47,622 bases of DNA from positions 1-47,622 of the forward strand of contig JBNKWA010000051.1 of the NCBI GenBank assembly GCA_050299555.1. The letters run 5' to 3'. Below the pieces are notes generated by a model, which did no database searches, had not been told where the DNA came from, and was given only the letters and a program-made list of their open reading frames with translations. Position numbers and translations under genes: made by a program. Of the stretch, positions 33,505-41,660 are shown in pieces. Numbering within the stretch: the first letter of the stretch is position 1; the number at the start of each line of letters is the position of its first letter. The DNA comes from JBNKWA01 sp050299555 (GTDB lineage: Bacteria > Pseudomonadota > Alphaproteobacteria > Rhodobacterales > Rhodobacteraceae).

Positions 33505-34119
33505 TTGCCTACCTGGCGCCGAGTCCTGGTGCTGTTTGCCCATCCGGCGCCTGCGCGCTCGGAGGTGAACCGCGAGATGTTTCGGGCCGCGCGTCGGCTC
33601 GACGAAGTTACCGTCGTGGATCTCTACGCCGAATATCCGCGGTTCGACATCGACATCGATGCCGAGCAGGAACGGCTGAGCCTCGCTGACGCGGTGGTTT
33701 TCCAATTCCCGTTCTATTGGTACTCGACGCCGTCGATCCTGAAGGAGTGGCAGGACCTGGTTCTGGAATACGGCTTTGCCTATGGCGAAGGCGGCACGGC
33801 GCTGAAAGGCAAGCTGTTCGGCACGGCCATTACCACCGGCGGGCCCGAGGCGGCCTATCATCATGAAGGCTACAACTCCTTCACCATCCGCGAGTTCCTC
33901 GCGCCGCTGGAACAGACGGCGCGGCTGTGCAGCATGCACTACCTGCCGCCGCTGGTCCTGCACAGGGCCCGCAGCGCCCTTGAGGAAGGGCGCCTCCTTG
34001 GTCACGTGGAGTTGTGGGTTGCCTATCTGACGTCGCTGCGCGAGGGCGGGATCGATGCGGCTTCGGTAGCTGAACTGGGCACCCTGAACGCCGCTTTTGC
34101 ATTGTCGGCCGAGGACTAG
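33505..34119 (+). CDS. kefF: NAD(P)H oxidoreductase, KefF-like
   Basis: This is a flavodoxin-fold NAD(P)H:quinone oxidoreductase of the NQO1/KefF family, 204 residues. Typical parts are VLVLFAHPAPARSEVNREM at the start, FQFPFYWYSTPSILKEWQD for flavin binding and the GGPEAAYHHEGYN loop. KefF is the cytosolic ancillary subunit that activates KefC. The start I favour is a TTG at 33505 with AAGGAG eight nt upstream; a GTG at 33496 sits too close to that site. The next gene, three nt after the stop, is a KefB/KefC-type antiporter, which strongly supports the role. It is slightly longer than E. coli KefF (176 residues). Confidence 0.87.
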   Translation: MPTWRRVLVLFAHPAPARSEVNREMFRAARRLDEVTVVDLYAEYPRFDIDIDAEQERLSLADAVVFQFPFYWYSTPSILKEWQDLVLEYGFAYGEGGTALKGKLFGTAITTGGPEAAYHHEGYNSFTIREFLAPLEQTARLCSMHYLPPLVLHRARSALEEGRLLGHVELWVAYLTSLREGGIDAASVAELGTLNAAFALSAED

Positions 34120-34122
34120 GGA

Positions 34123-36042
34123 ATGGATGGCGCGCTGCTTCAGGCTTTTCTGTTCTTGCTGGCGGCGGTCGTGGCGGTGCCTCTTGCCCAGCGCTTCGGT
34201 CTCGGCTCGGTGCTGGGCTATCTGATCGCCGGCATCGCCATCGAGCCGGCGCTCGCGCGGCTTGGGGCGAAGACCGAGGACCTGCAGCACTTCGGCGAAT
34301 TTGGCGTGGTGATGATGCTGTTTCTGATCGGCCTCGAGTTGGAGCCGCGGCAACTCTGGGCGATGCGGACACGGCTTGTGGGGCTTGGCGGGCTCCAGCT
34401 TGGACTGACCACCGGCGGCATCCTGTGCGCGGCGCTGCTGCTGGACACGCCCTGGACCATGGGGCTTGCGGTGGGCCTGATACTGGCGCTGTCCTCCACC
34501 GCCATCGTGTTGCAGTCGCTGGACGAGCGGGGCCTGACCCGCAGCGATGGGGGCCGTGCTGCCTTCAGCGTGCTGCTGTCGCAGGACATCGCCGTGATCC
34601 CGATGCTGGTGCTGCTGCCGCTTCTGGCGTTGCCCGAGCTCAAGGCGATCGTCGGGGCCGAGGGTTGGCGTGAGGCCGGCAGCGAGGCCGAGCACAGTGC
34701 GAGCCTTTTGCAGCTTCTGCCCGCCTGGGCCGTGCCCTTCGCGGTGCTCGGCGCCATCGGCATCGTGATCGGCGCCGGCCACTTCCTGACCCGGCCCATG
34801 TTCCGCTTCCTCAGCCTGGCCCGGCTGCCCGAGATCTTTACCGCCGCGGCCCTGCTTCTGGTGATCGGCATCGCCCTGTTGATGTCCGCAGTCGGACTGT
34901 CGCCGGCGTTAGGCACCTTCCTCGCCGGGGTGGTGCTGGCCGATAGCGAATATCGCCACGAGCTCGAGGCCGACATCGCCCCGTTCAAGGGGCTGCTTCT
35001 GGGGTTGTTCTTCATCACCGTCGGCGCCGGCATCGACTTCTCGCTTCTGTGGGAGAACCTCGGCCCGGTGATCGGGATCACGCTCGGGCTGATGTCGCTG
35101 AAGGTTGCGGTGCTGGCCGGGTTGGCGCTGGCCTTCCGGATCCGCGGCCGCGAGGCGTGGCTCTTTGCTCTCAGCCTGGCGCAGGCGGGGGAGTTCGGCT
35201 TCGTGCTGACCAACTACACGGTGCAGAACGCGGTCATCCCGAAGGGCTATGGCGACGTGCTGTCGCTGGTGATCGCCCTGTCGATGCTGCTGACGCCGCT
35301 TCTGTTCATCTTCCACGACCGGCTGATCGCGCCGCTGCGCGGTGGCGAGGCGCCGCCCGATGACGAGATCACCGAGCCGGGGACGGTCATCATTGCCGGA
35401 CTGGGGCGATTCGGGCAGATCGTGAACCGGCTGTTGCTGGCCAATGGCCACAAGACGGTGGTGCTCGATTCCCACAACGAGCTGATCGCGGGGCTGCGCA
35501 AGTTCGGTGTCGAGAGCTATTTCGGCGATCCGTCGCGGCCGGAGATGCTGCTGGCGGCGGGGATTCGCGACGCCAAGGCGCTGATCGTGGCGCTCGACGA
35601 CCGGCAGCGGGCGCTGAAGATCGTGCAATACGTGACCCGCGAGCACCCGCATGTGCGAGTCGTCGCGCGGGCCTATGACCGGGTGCACACCTTCCAGCTC
35701 TACTCCGCCGGCGCCCGGGACATCGTGCGCGAGACCTTCGACAGCGCGGTGCGGGCCGGCCGCTATGCGCTGGAGGCGCTGGGGCATCATCCCTACGAGG
35801 TCGAGAAGGCGATCCGGGTCTATGTCCGCGAGGATCGCCACCACCTGGTGGAGCTGGCGCGGCTGTGGGACCCGGAGCTGAATTCTCTGGAGAACGAGGC
35901 CTATCTGAGCAAGGCCCGCGAGATCAACGCGCAGCTTGACGAGGCGATGCGTGGCACGCGGACCCAGTATCACGAGCAGACGGACCGCGCCTGGACGCCG
36001 CCACCCAAGGGTGGCCACCCCAAGGACGAAAGTGCCGCCTGA
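34123..36042 (+). CDS. kefC: Glutathione-regulated K+/H+ antiporter, KefB/KefC type
   Basis: This is a 639-residue monovalent cation:proton antiporter-2 (CPA2) protein: about 12 membrane segments to residue 405, then a cytosolic RCK/KTN domain. The membrane part shows ALSSTAIVLQSLDERG, LSQDIAVIPML, the long GLSPALGTFLAGVVLADSEY helix and LAQAGEFGFVL. The RCK N-domain begins with the nucleotide-binding GLGRFG at 426-431 and a VLDSHNELI strand end. In E. coli such antiporters release K+ and acidify the cytosol when electrophile-glutathione adducts bind. The kefF-like gene immediately upstream (3-nt gap) completes the pair. Palindromic repeat units begin 5 nt after its stop. Confidence 0.92.
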   Translation: MDGALLQAFLFLLAAVVAVPLAQRFGLGSVLGYLIAGIAIEPALARLGAKTEDLQHFGEFGVVMMLFLIGLELEPRQLWAMRTRLVGLGGLQLGLTTGGILCAALLLDTPWTMGLAVGLILALSSTAIVLQSLDERGLTRSDGGRAAFSVLLSQDIAVIPMLVLLPLLALPELKAIVGAEGWREAGSEAEHSASLLQLLPAWAVPFAVLGAIGIVIGAGHFLTRPMFRFLSLARLPEIFTAAALLLVIGIALLMSAVGLSPALGTFLAGVVLADSEYRHELEADIAPFKGLLLGLFFITVGAGIDFSLLWENLGPVIGITLGLMSLKVAVLAGLALAFRIRGREAWLFALSLAQAGEFGFVLTNYTVQNAVIPKGYGDVLSLVIALSMLLTPLLFIFHDRLIAPLRGGEAPPDDEITEPGTVIIAGLGRFGQIVNRLLLANGHKTVVLDSHNELIAGLRKFGVESYFGDPSRPEMLLAAGIRDAKALIVALDDRQRALKIVQYVTREHPHVRVVARAYDRVHTFQLYSAGARDIVRETFDSAVRAGRYALEALGHHPYEVEKAIRVYVREDRHHLVELARLWDPELNSLENEAYLSKAREINAQLDEAMRGTRTQYHEQTDRAWTPPPKGGHPKDESAA

Positions 36043-36047
36043 AGCCG

Positions 36048-36442
36048 CGTCCCCATGGGGACGGGGGGTCAAGGTGTTGGAATTACGCGGAATCGCGTGG
36101 GGACGCAGTGGGGACGGTTTTGGATCGTGCCCCGGTCGCTCCCCGCCCTCCTACCCTCGCGCGCCCCGGTCACTATTGGGGGCGTGATCGGGAGGCGATT
36201 GGGGCACGGATTCTGGCGTCCCCATGGGGACGGGGGGTCAAGGTACTGGAATCGCGAGGAATTGCGTGGGGACGCTGTGGGGACGGTCCTGGATCGCGCC
36301 CGGGCCGCTCCCCGCCCGCCCACCCTCGCGCCCCGGACGCGATCGGGTGCGCGATTGGCGGCGCAAATGGGCCCCCGGCTCAGGCGTCCCCATGGGGACG
36401 CCATGTCAAGCCACTGATATCATTGAATTAACCGTGGGGACG
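36048..36442 (+). repeat. Palindromic repeat array, locus 2 (three units, plus orientation)
   Basis: Three copies of the 16-bp palindrome CGTCCCCATGGGGACG start at 36048, 36217 and 36385, 169 and 168 bp apart. Units 1 and 2 are close copies over their first 115 bp or so. Each unit runs palindrome, a few bases, GTCAA, 30-45 bp, then one or two GTGGGGACG half-sites (36097, 36108; 36266, 36277; 36434) and a GC-rich spacer. The third unit is AT-rich before its half-site (CTGATATCATTGAATTAAC), like the last unit of the array at 30704-30938. The period is not a multiple of three and open frames across it look accidental. No gene is supported from 36043 to 36575. Confidence 0.88.
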
Positions 36443-36575
36443 CTCGGGAGGTCCGGGAACGACCCGGCGACAACCCGGCACGTGCGCCACTTGTGTGCGA
36501 CGCAGCTTTGGCCAGCGACAAGGCAAAAACCGAACTGCCGCCGGCCGGCGGTCAAACCCGCGAAGGTTCCGGCTG

Positions 36576-36773
36576 CTAGCGCAGCCCGGGAACCACGTCG
36601 AGGCCGCAGTCGAAGCTGCACTCGGCCCGTTCCGTCTCGTCGTCGCGCGCACGCGACGGCGCCAGCCCCGACAGATCGGGACAGGTCTTGGCCATGCTCA
36701 GGTTCGGCTGGTTGATGCGCGATACAAAACCAAATTCACCGCGCGCGGTCTCTTCCACATTACGATACGCCAT
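36576..36773 (-). CDS. Small hypothetical protein with CSFDCG motif
   Basis: I do not recognise this 65-residue product. It starts MAYRNVEETARGEFGFVSRI, continues with INQPNLSMAKTCPDLSGLAP and ends AECSFDCGLDVVPGLR, so it has three cysteines, two in CxxxC spacing. GAGGG about 7 nt ahead of the ATG at 36773 is a fair ribosome binding site. Composition is balanced rather than the Arg/Pro/Ala mix of chance GC-rich frames, which argues for a real gene. It is divergent from pyruvate carboxylase (135 nt between starts), and the last repeat unit ends 133 nt beyond its stop. Confidence 0.5.
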   Translation of the reverse strand: MAYRNVEETARGEFGFVSRINQPNLSMAKTCPDLSGLAPSRARDDETERAECSFDCGLDVVPGLR

Positions 36774-36822
36774 GGTCACACCCTCAATTGACCCAACTCC
36801 ACTACACCCCAGGTCGGCTTTG

Positions 36823-36866
36823 CCGCAGTGCTATTCACCACAACCGATTTGTATGTTGCACTGCGG
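36823..36866. promoter_or_regulatory. Inverted repeat upstream of pyc
   Basis: CCGCAGTGC (36823-36831) and GCACTGCGG (36858-36866) form a perfect 9-bp inverted repeat with a 26-nt AT-richer spacer. It ends 42 nt before the pyruvate carboxylase start and lies in the divergent gap with the small protein gene. It could be an operator for a dimeric regulator or a leader hairpin; which one cannot be told. Confidence 0.45.
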
Positions 36867-36908
36867 TAGTCTACCAAACGTTAACAAGCCTACCACGCGG
36901 ACGCCCTC

Positions 36909-39900
36909 ATGAAAACTTTCAAGAAGATCCTGATCGCAAATCGCGGCGAAATTGCGATTCGAGTGATGCGCGCCGCCAACGAAATGGGAAAGCGCACGGT
37001 CGCGGTGTTCGCCGAGGAGGACAAGCTTGGCCTGCACCGGTTCAAGGCCGACGAGGCATACCGAATCGGCGAGGGGATGGGGCCGGTGGCGGCGTACCTG
37101 TCCATCGACGAGATCATGCGGGTGGCGCGGATGTCCGGGGCCGACGCGATCCACCCCGGCTATGGGCTGCTTTCCGAGAATCCGGCGCTGGTCGATGCCT
37201 GCGATGCGGCGGGGATCGCCTTCATCGGGCCGAAGGCGGCGACCATGCGGGCGCTGGGCGACAAGGCCAGCGCACGGCGGGTGGCGATGGAGGCCGGGGT
37301 GCCGGTGATCCCGGCGACCGAGGTGCTGCCCGACGACATGGCCGAGGTGCGCCGGATGGCGGCCGAGGTCGGCTATCCGATGATGCTGAAGGCGTCCTGG
37401 GGCGGCGGCGGCCGCGGCATGCGGCCGGTCCTGTCCGAGGCCGAGCTGGAGGACAAGGTGCTGGAGGGCCGCCGCGAGGCGGTGAACGCCTTCGGCAACG
37501 GCGAGGGGTATCTGGAGAAGATGATCACCCAGGCCCGGCACGTGGAAGTGCAGGTCCTGGGCGACCAGTATGGCGGGCTTTACCACTTGTGGGAGCGCGA
37601 CTGCTCGGTCCAGCGGCGCAACCAGAAGGTCGTCGAGCGGGCGCCGGCCCCCTATCTCAGCCAGGCCCAGCGGGACGAGCTGTGCGAGCTTGGCCGGCGC
37701 ATCTGCGCCCATGTGAACTATCAGTGTGCCGGCACCGTCGAGTTCCTGATGGATGTGGCCAGCGGCGCCTTCTATTTCATCGAGGTCAACCCGCGCATCC
37801 AGGTCGAGCACACCGTCACCGAGGAGGTGACCGGGATCGACATCGTGCGGGCGCAGATCCTGCTGACCGAGGGCGCCACCATCGCCGAGGCCACCGGTGC
37901 GGCCAGCCAGGCCGATATCGTGCTGAACGGCCATGCCATCCAGTGCCGGATCACCACCGAGGACCCGCAGAACAACTTCATCCCCGATTACGGCCGCATC
38001 ACCGCCTATCGCGGTGCCATGGGCCATGGCATCCGGCTGGACGGCGGCACCGCCTATTCCGGCGCGGTGATCTCGCGTTTCTACGATTCGCTGCTGGAAA
38101 AGCTGACCGCCTGGGCGCCGACGCCGGACATGGCGATCGCCCGCATCGACCGGGCGCTGCGGGAATTCCGCATCCGCGGCGTGTCGACCAACATCCCGTT
38201 TGTCGAGAACCTGCTGAAGCACCCGACCTTCCTGTCGAACCGGTACACCACCAAGTTCATCGACGAGACGCCGGAGCTGTTCGACTTTGTGCCCCGGGCC
38301 GACCGGGCGACCAAGATCCTGACCTATATCGCCGATGTCACCGTCAACGGTCATCCCGAGACCGCCGGCACCGAGCGGCCGGTGCTGAGCCTGCGGCCGG
38401 AGGCGCCGGAGGTTCCCGCCGGCCCGCCGCCGGAGAGCTGGCGCAACCTGCTGCTGGACAAGGGCCCGCAGGCGGTGGCCGAGCGGATGCTGGCCGAGAA
38501 GGCGCTGCTTCTGACCGACACCACCATGCGCGACGGCCACCAGTCGCTGCTGGCCACGCGCATGCGGTCCTATGACATGGTTCACGTGGCGCCGGCCTAT
38601 GCGCACATGCTGCCGCAGCTGTTTTCGGTGGAGTGCTGGGGCGGCGCGACGTTCGACGTCGCCTATCGCTTCCTGCAGGAATGCCCGTGGCAGCGGCTGC
38701 GCGACCTGCGCGCGGCGATGCCGAACACGCTGTTGCAGATGTTGCTGCGGGGCGCCAACGGCGTCGGCTATACCACCTATCCCGACAACGTGGTGAAGCG
38801 CTTCGTGCATCGGGCGGCCGAGACCGGGGTCGATGTGTTCCGGGTCTTCGACAGCCTGAACTGGGTCGAGAACATGCGCGTCTCGATGGAGGCGGTGCTG
38901 GAGACCGGCCGCATCCTTGAGGGCGCGATCTGCTACACCGGCGATCTTCTGGACCCGGCGCGGCCGAAATACGACCTGAAGTATTACCTCGGCATGGCGC
39001 GCGAGCTGCGCGACGCGGGCGTGCACGTGCTGGGGATCAAGGACATGGCCGGGCTGATGAAGCCGGCCGCGGCGCGGGTGCTGATCAAGGCGCTGAAGGA
39101 GGAGGTGGGCCTGCCGATCCATTTCCATACCCACGATACCAGCGGCATCAGTGCCGCGACGGTGCTGGCGGCGGCCGAGGCCGGGGCGGACGTGGCGGAT
39201 GCGGCGATGGACGCGTTTTCGGGCGCCACCTCGCAGCCGTGCCTGGGCTCGATCGTCGAGGGGCTGAAGAACGGCGAGCGCGACACCGGGATCGATCCGG
39301 GCGTCGTGCGGCAGATCTCGTTCTACTGGGAGGCGGTGCGGGCCAAGTACGCCGCCTTCGAGGCGGGGCAGGACGCGCCGGCCTCGGAGGTCTATCTGCA
39401 CGAGATGCCGGGCGGGCAGTTCACCAACCTCAAGGCCCAGGCCAAGAGCCTGGGGCTGGCGACGCGCTGGCACGAGGTGGCGCGCACCTATGCCGAGGTC
39501 AACGCCATGTTCGGCGACATCGTGAAGGTGACGCCGTCCTCCAAGGTGGTGGGCGACATGGCGCTGATGATGGTGGTGCAGGGGATCAGCCGCGAGGAGG
39601 TGGAGGACCCGGAGCGCGACGTGGCCTTCCCCGACAGCGTCGTCGACATGATGAAGGGCAATCTCGGCCAGCCGCCGGGGGGCTGGCCCAAGGCGCTGCA
39701 GAAGAAGGTGCTGAAGGGCGAGACGCCGCTGACCGAGCGGCCGGGCAAGTTCGCGGCGCCGGTGGATATCGAGGAGACGCGCGCGCGAGTGTCGAAGGAA
39801 CTCGACGGGATCGAGATCGATGACGAGGACCTGTGCGGCTACCTGATGTATCCCAAGGTCTTCACCGACTACATGCGCCGGCATGCCGACTATGGCCCGG

Positions 39901-40352
39901 TGCGCACCCTGCCGACGCCGATCTTCTTCTACGGCATGCAGATCGGCGAGGAGATCAGCGTCGAGATCGACCCCGGCAAGACGCTGGAGATCCGCCTGCA
40001 GGCGGTGGGCGAGACCAATGCCGAGGGACAGGCGCGGGTGTTCTTCGAGCTGAACGGCCAGCCGCGGACGGTGCGCGTGCCCGACCGGCGGGTGGCCACC
40101 AGTACCGCCAGGCGGGCCAAGGCCGAGGCCGGCAACGTCGCCCATGTCGGGGCGCCGATGCCGGGTGTCATCGCCACGGTGGCGGTCGGCGAGGGGCAGA
40201 CGGTGGCCGAGGGCGACCTGCTTTTCACCATCGAGGCGATGAAAATGGAGAGCGGCATCTATGCCGACAGCGCCCAGACGGTTAAGGCGGTACACGCGGC
40301 GCCGGGGGCGCAGGTGGACGCCAAGGACCTGGTAATCGAGTTCGAGTCCTAA
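36909..40352 (+). CDS. pyc: Pyruvate carboxylase
   Basis: Pyc makes oxaloacetate from pyruvate and bicarbonate with ATP and biotin, feeding the TCA cycle; it is a cytosolic tetramer. The 1147-residue single chain has all domains in order. Biotin carboxylase comes at about 1-460 (KILIANRGEIAIRVMRAA, SWGGGGRGMRPV, FIEVNPRIQVEHTVTEE). The carboxyltransferase domain starts at about 535 (LTDTTMRDGHQSLLATRMR) and includes a metal-site HFHTHDTSG. A C-terminal biotinyl domain carries the biotin lysine K1112 in EAMKMES. No clear Shine-Dalgarno precedes the ATG at 36909, but the conserved start leaves little doubt. A 9-bp inverted repeat ends 42 nt upstream. Confidence 0.97.
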   Translation: MKTFKKILIANRGEIAIRVMRAANEMGKRTVAVFAEEDKLGLHRFKADEAYRIGEGMGPVAAYLSIDEIMRVARMSGADAIHPGYGLLSENPALVDACDAAGIAFIGPKAATMRALGDKASARRVAMEAGVPVIPATEVLPDDMAEVRRMAAEVGYPMMLKASWGGGGRGMRPVLSEAELEDKVLEGRREAVNAFGNGEGYLEKMITQARHVEVQVLGDQYGGLYHLWERDCSVQRRNQKVVERAPAPYLSQAQRDELCELGRRICAHVNYQCAGTVEFLMDVASGAFYFIEVNPRIQVEHTVTEEVTGIDIVRAQILLTEGATIAEATGAASQADIVLNGHAIQCRITTEDPQNNFIPDYGRITAYRGAMGHGIRLDGGTAYSGAVISRFYDSLLEKLTAWAPTPDMAIARIDRALREFRIRGVSTNIPFVENLLKHPTFLSNRYTTKFIDETPELFDFVPRADRATKILTYIADVTVNGHPETAGTERPVLSLRPEAPEVPAGPPPESWRNLLLDKGPQAVAERMLAEKALLLTDTTMRDGHQSLLATRMRSYDMVHVAPAYAHMLPQLFSVECWGGATFDVAYRFLQECPWQRLRDLRAAMPNTLLQMLLRGANGVGYTTYPDNVVKRFVHRAAETGVDVFRVFDSLNWVENMRVSMEAVLETGRILEGAICYTGDLLDPARPKYDLKYYLGMARELRDAGVHVLGIKDMAGLMKPAAARVLIKALKEEVGLPIHFHTHDTSGISAATVLAAAEAGADVADAAMDAFSGATSQPCLGSIVEGLKNGERDTGIDPGVVRQISFYWEAVRAKYAAFEAGQDAPASEVYLHEMPGGQFTNLKAQAKSLGLATRWHEVARTYAEVNAMFGDIVKVTPSSKVVGDMALMMVVQGISREEVEDPERDVAFPDSVVDMMKGNLGQPPGGWPKALQKKVLKGETPLTERPGKFAAPVDIEETRARVSKELDGIEIDDEDLCGYLMYPKVFTDYMRRHADYGPVRTLPTPIFFYGMQIGEEISVEIDPGKTLEIRLQAVGETNAEGQARVFFELNGQPRTVRVPDRRVATSTARRAKAEAGNVAHVGAPMPGVIATVAVGEGQTVAEGDLLFTIEAMKMESGIYADSAQTVKAVHAAPGAQVDAKDLVIEFES

Positions 40353-40492
40353 CGCCGCCTTAATCTGGTCGGCATTTGTTTGCACGTGTTGGGTGCCGGT
40401 GCCGGTCGTGTGTGGCGTCTCTGCCCGCCATTGTGGTACGGCACGCAAGCGGGGACTTCCGCGTAAGGCGGTACGTGCACGGAGGCGAGAGG

Positions 40493-41602
40493 ATGCGGAC
40501 ACTGTATTCGTCGCGGGCGGTTTCGGGCCCGACGCGGCGCGCCTTCATTGGCCGGACCGTGGCGGCGGCGTTGCCGATGCTGGCGGCGCCGGCGATCGTG
40601 CGGGCGCAGGCGGTGCAACTGACACTGTCGTCCTGGCTCGGCCCGCAGAGCATGATCCGCGACCCGCTTTTCACCACCTGGATGGAGCAGGTCGCCGCGG
40701 TGACCGACGGGCGGGTGCAGGTCGCGTATCTGGACGCACCGCTGGGACCGCCGCCGGCGCATCTCGACCTTGTCAGATCGGGCGCCACCGATGTCGCCTA
40801 CAGCCTGCACGGCTATTCGGGGGATGCAGCGTTCCTGCGCGCCCGGGTCGGGCAGTTCTCGTTTCTGGGCGACGCCTACACGGCCTCGCATGCCTATTCC
40901 GGCGTCTATACCAACCAGCTCGACGCCGTCAGGGAACACGACGGAATCAAGCTGCTTGGTGTCTTCCAGCACGGGCCGGGCCAGATCATGCTCGCCGACA
41001 AGGTGATCGACAGGCCCGGGGATTTCGAGGGCCTGCGGATCCGCACCTCGGGCGGCTACATCAGCCGGCTGATCGAGGCCATGGGCGGTGTTGCGGTGCC
41101 CGCCTCGCCCACGGACATCGCCGCCAAGCTGGACAGCGGCGAAATCGACGGATGCTGCCTGCCCTACGAGGGCGCGCTGGCCTTCGGCCTGATGGACAAG
41201 ATCAGGTTCATCTCGGACCTCGCTGGCGGCTACTACAACGCCTCGTGGTTCCTTGGCATGAACCCGGCCGCCTGGGACAGGATCGCGCCCCAGGACCAGG
41301 CCGCCATCGAGACCATGTCGCTGGAGACGGTGCATGTGCTGGCCGCCAAGGCCTTTGATGTCGCCGACTATGTGGTCCGGGGCGACATGGAATCGCGCGG
41401 CGTTCGCATAGACGTGGCCGGGCCGGAGAGCGATATCTGGCAATTCGTCAAGGACAGGGCGTCGCAATACGAGCAGGAGTGGATCGGTCAGGTCGATTCC
41501 CAGGGCTATGACGCCCAGGTGGCCCTTGTCGCAATGCGCGCGAGGCGCCATGAGACCGGGAAGGCCGACGACGAAGCCGAGGTCATGAACGTTCGCGACT
41601 GA
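40493..41602 (+). CDS. TRAP transporter substrate-binding protein (DctP family), Tat-exported
   Basis: This is a 369-residue periplasmic solute receptor for a tripartite ATP-independent transporter. It has a Tat signal: TRRAFIGRTVAAALPMLAAP followed by an AIVRAQA cleavage region near residue 40. The mature part shows DctP features such as DLVRSGATDVAYSLHGY, the conserved-arginine segment FEGLRIRTSGGYISRLIEAMG and GEIDGCCLPYEGALAFGL. The ligand is probably an organic acid. GGAGG lies ahead of the ATG at 40493. It is an orphan: no membrane subunits are adjacent, its neighbours being pyc and an MFS transporter. The TRAP permease genes at 46.2-47.6 kb lie on the other strand, and pairing with them is possible but unproven. 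Confidence 0.88.
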   Translation: MRTLYSSRAVSGPTRRAFIGRTVAAALPMLAAPAIVRAQAVQLTLSSWLGPQSMIRDPLFTTWMEQVAAVTDGRVQVAYLDAPLGPPPAHLDLVRSGATDVAYSLHGYSGDAAFLRARVGQFSFLGDAYTASHAYSGVYTNQLDAVREHDGIKLLGVFQHGPGQIMLADKVIDRPGDFEGLRIRTSGGYISRLIEAMGGVAVPASPTDIAAKLDSGEIDGCCLPYEGALAFGLMDKIRFISDLAGGYYNASWFLGMNPAAWDRIAPQDQAAIETMSLETVHVLAAKAFDVADYVVRGDMESRGVRIDVAGPESDIWQFVKDRASQYEQEWIGQVDSQGYDAQVALVAMRARRHETGKADDEAEVMNVRD

Positions 41603-41660
41603 CGGCGGTCGGTCACGAAAGGCTTTTGGGGGCGTCACCCTGCTTAAGATCGCGTCGCTT

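Noticed and set aside
36048..36442. CRISPR array
   Set aside because: Repeats are 16-bp palindromes at 168-bp intervals with similar, not unique, spacers, and there are no cas genes nearby.
36831..40502. Very long open frame on the strand opposite pyruvate carboxylase
   Set aside because: It mirrors the codon pattern of a certain gene in GC-rich DNA, is His/Arg/Leu/Gln-rich and has no domain; the same effect gives long antisense frames over the molybdopterin subunit (2835-5525) and valS (7024-8682).
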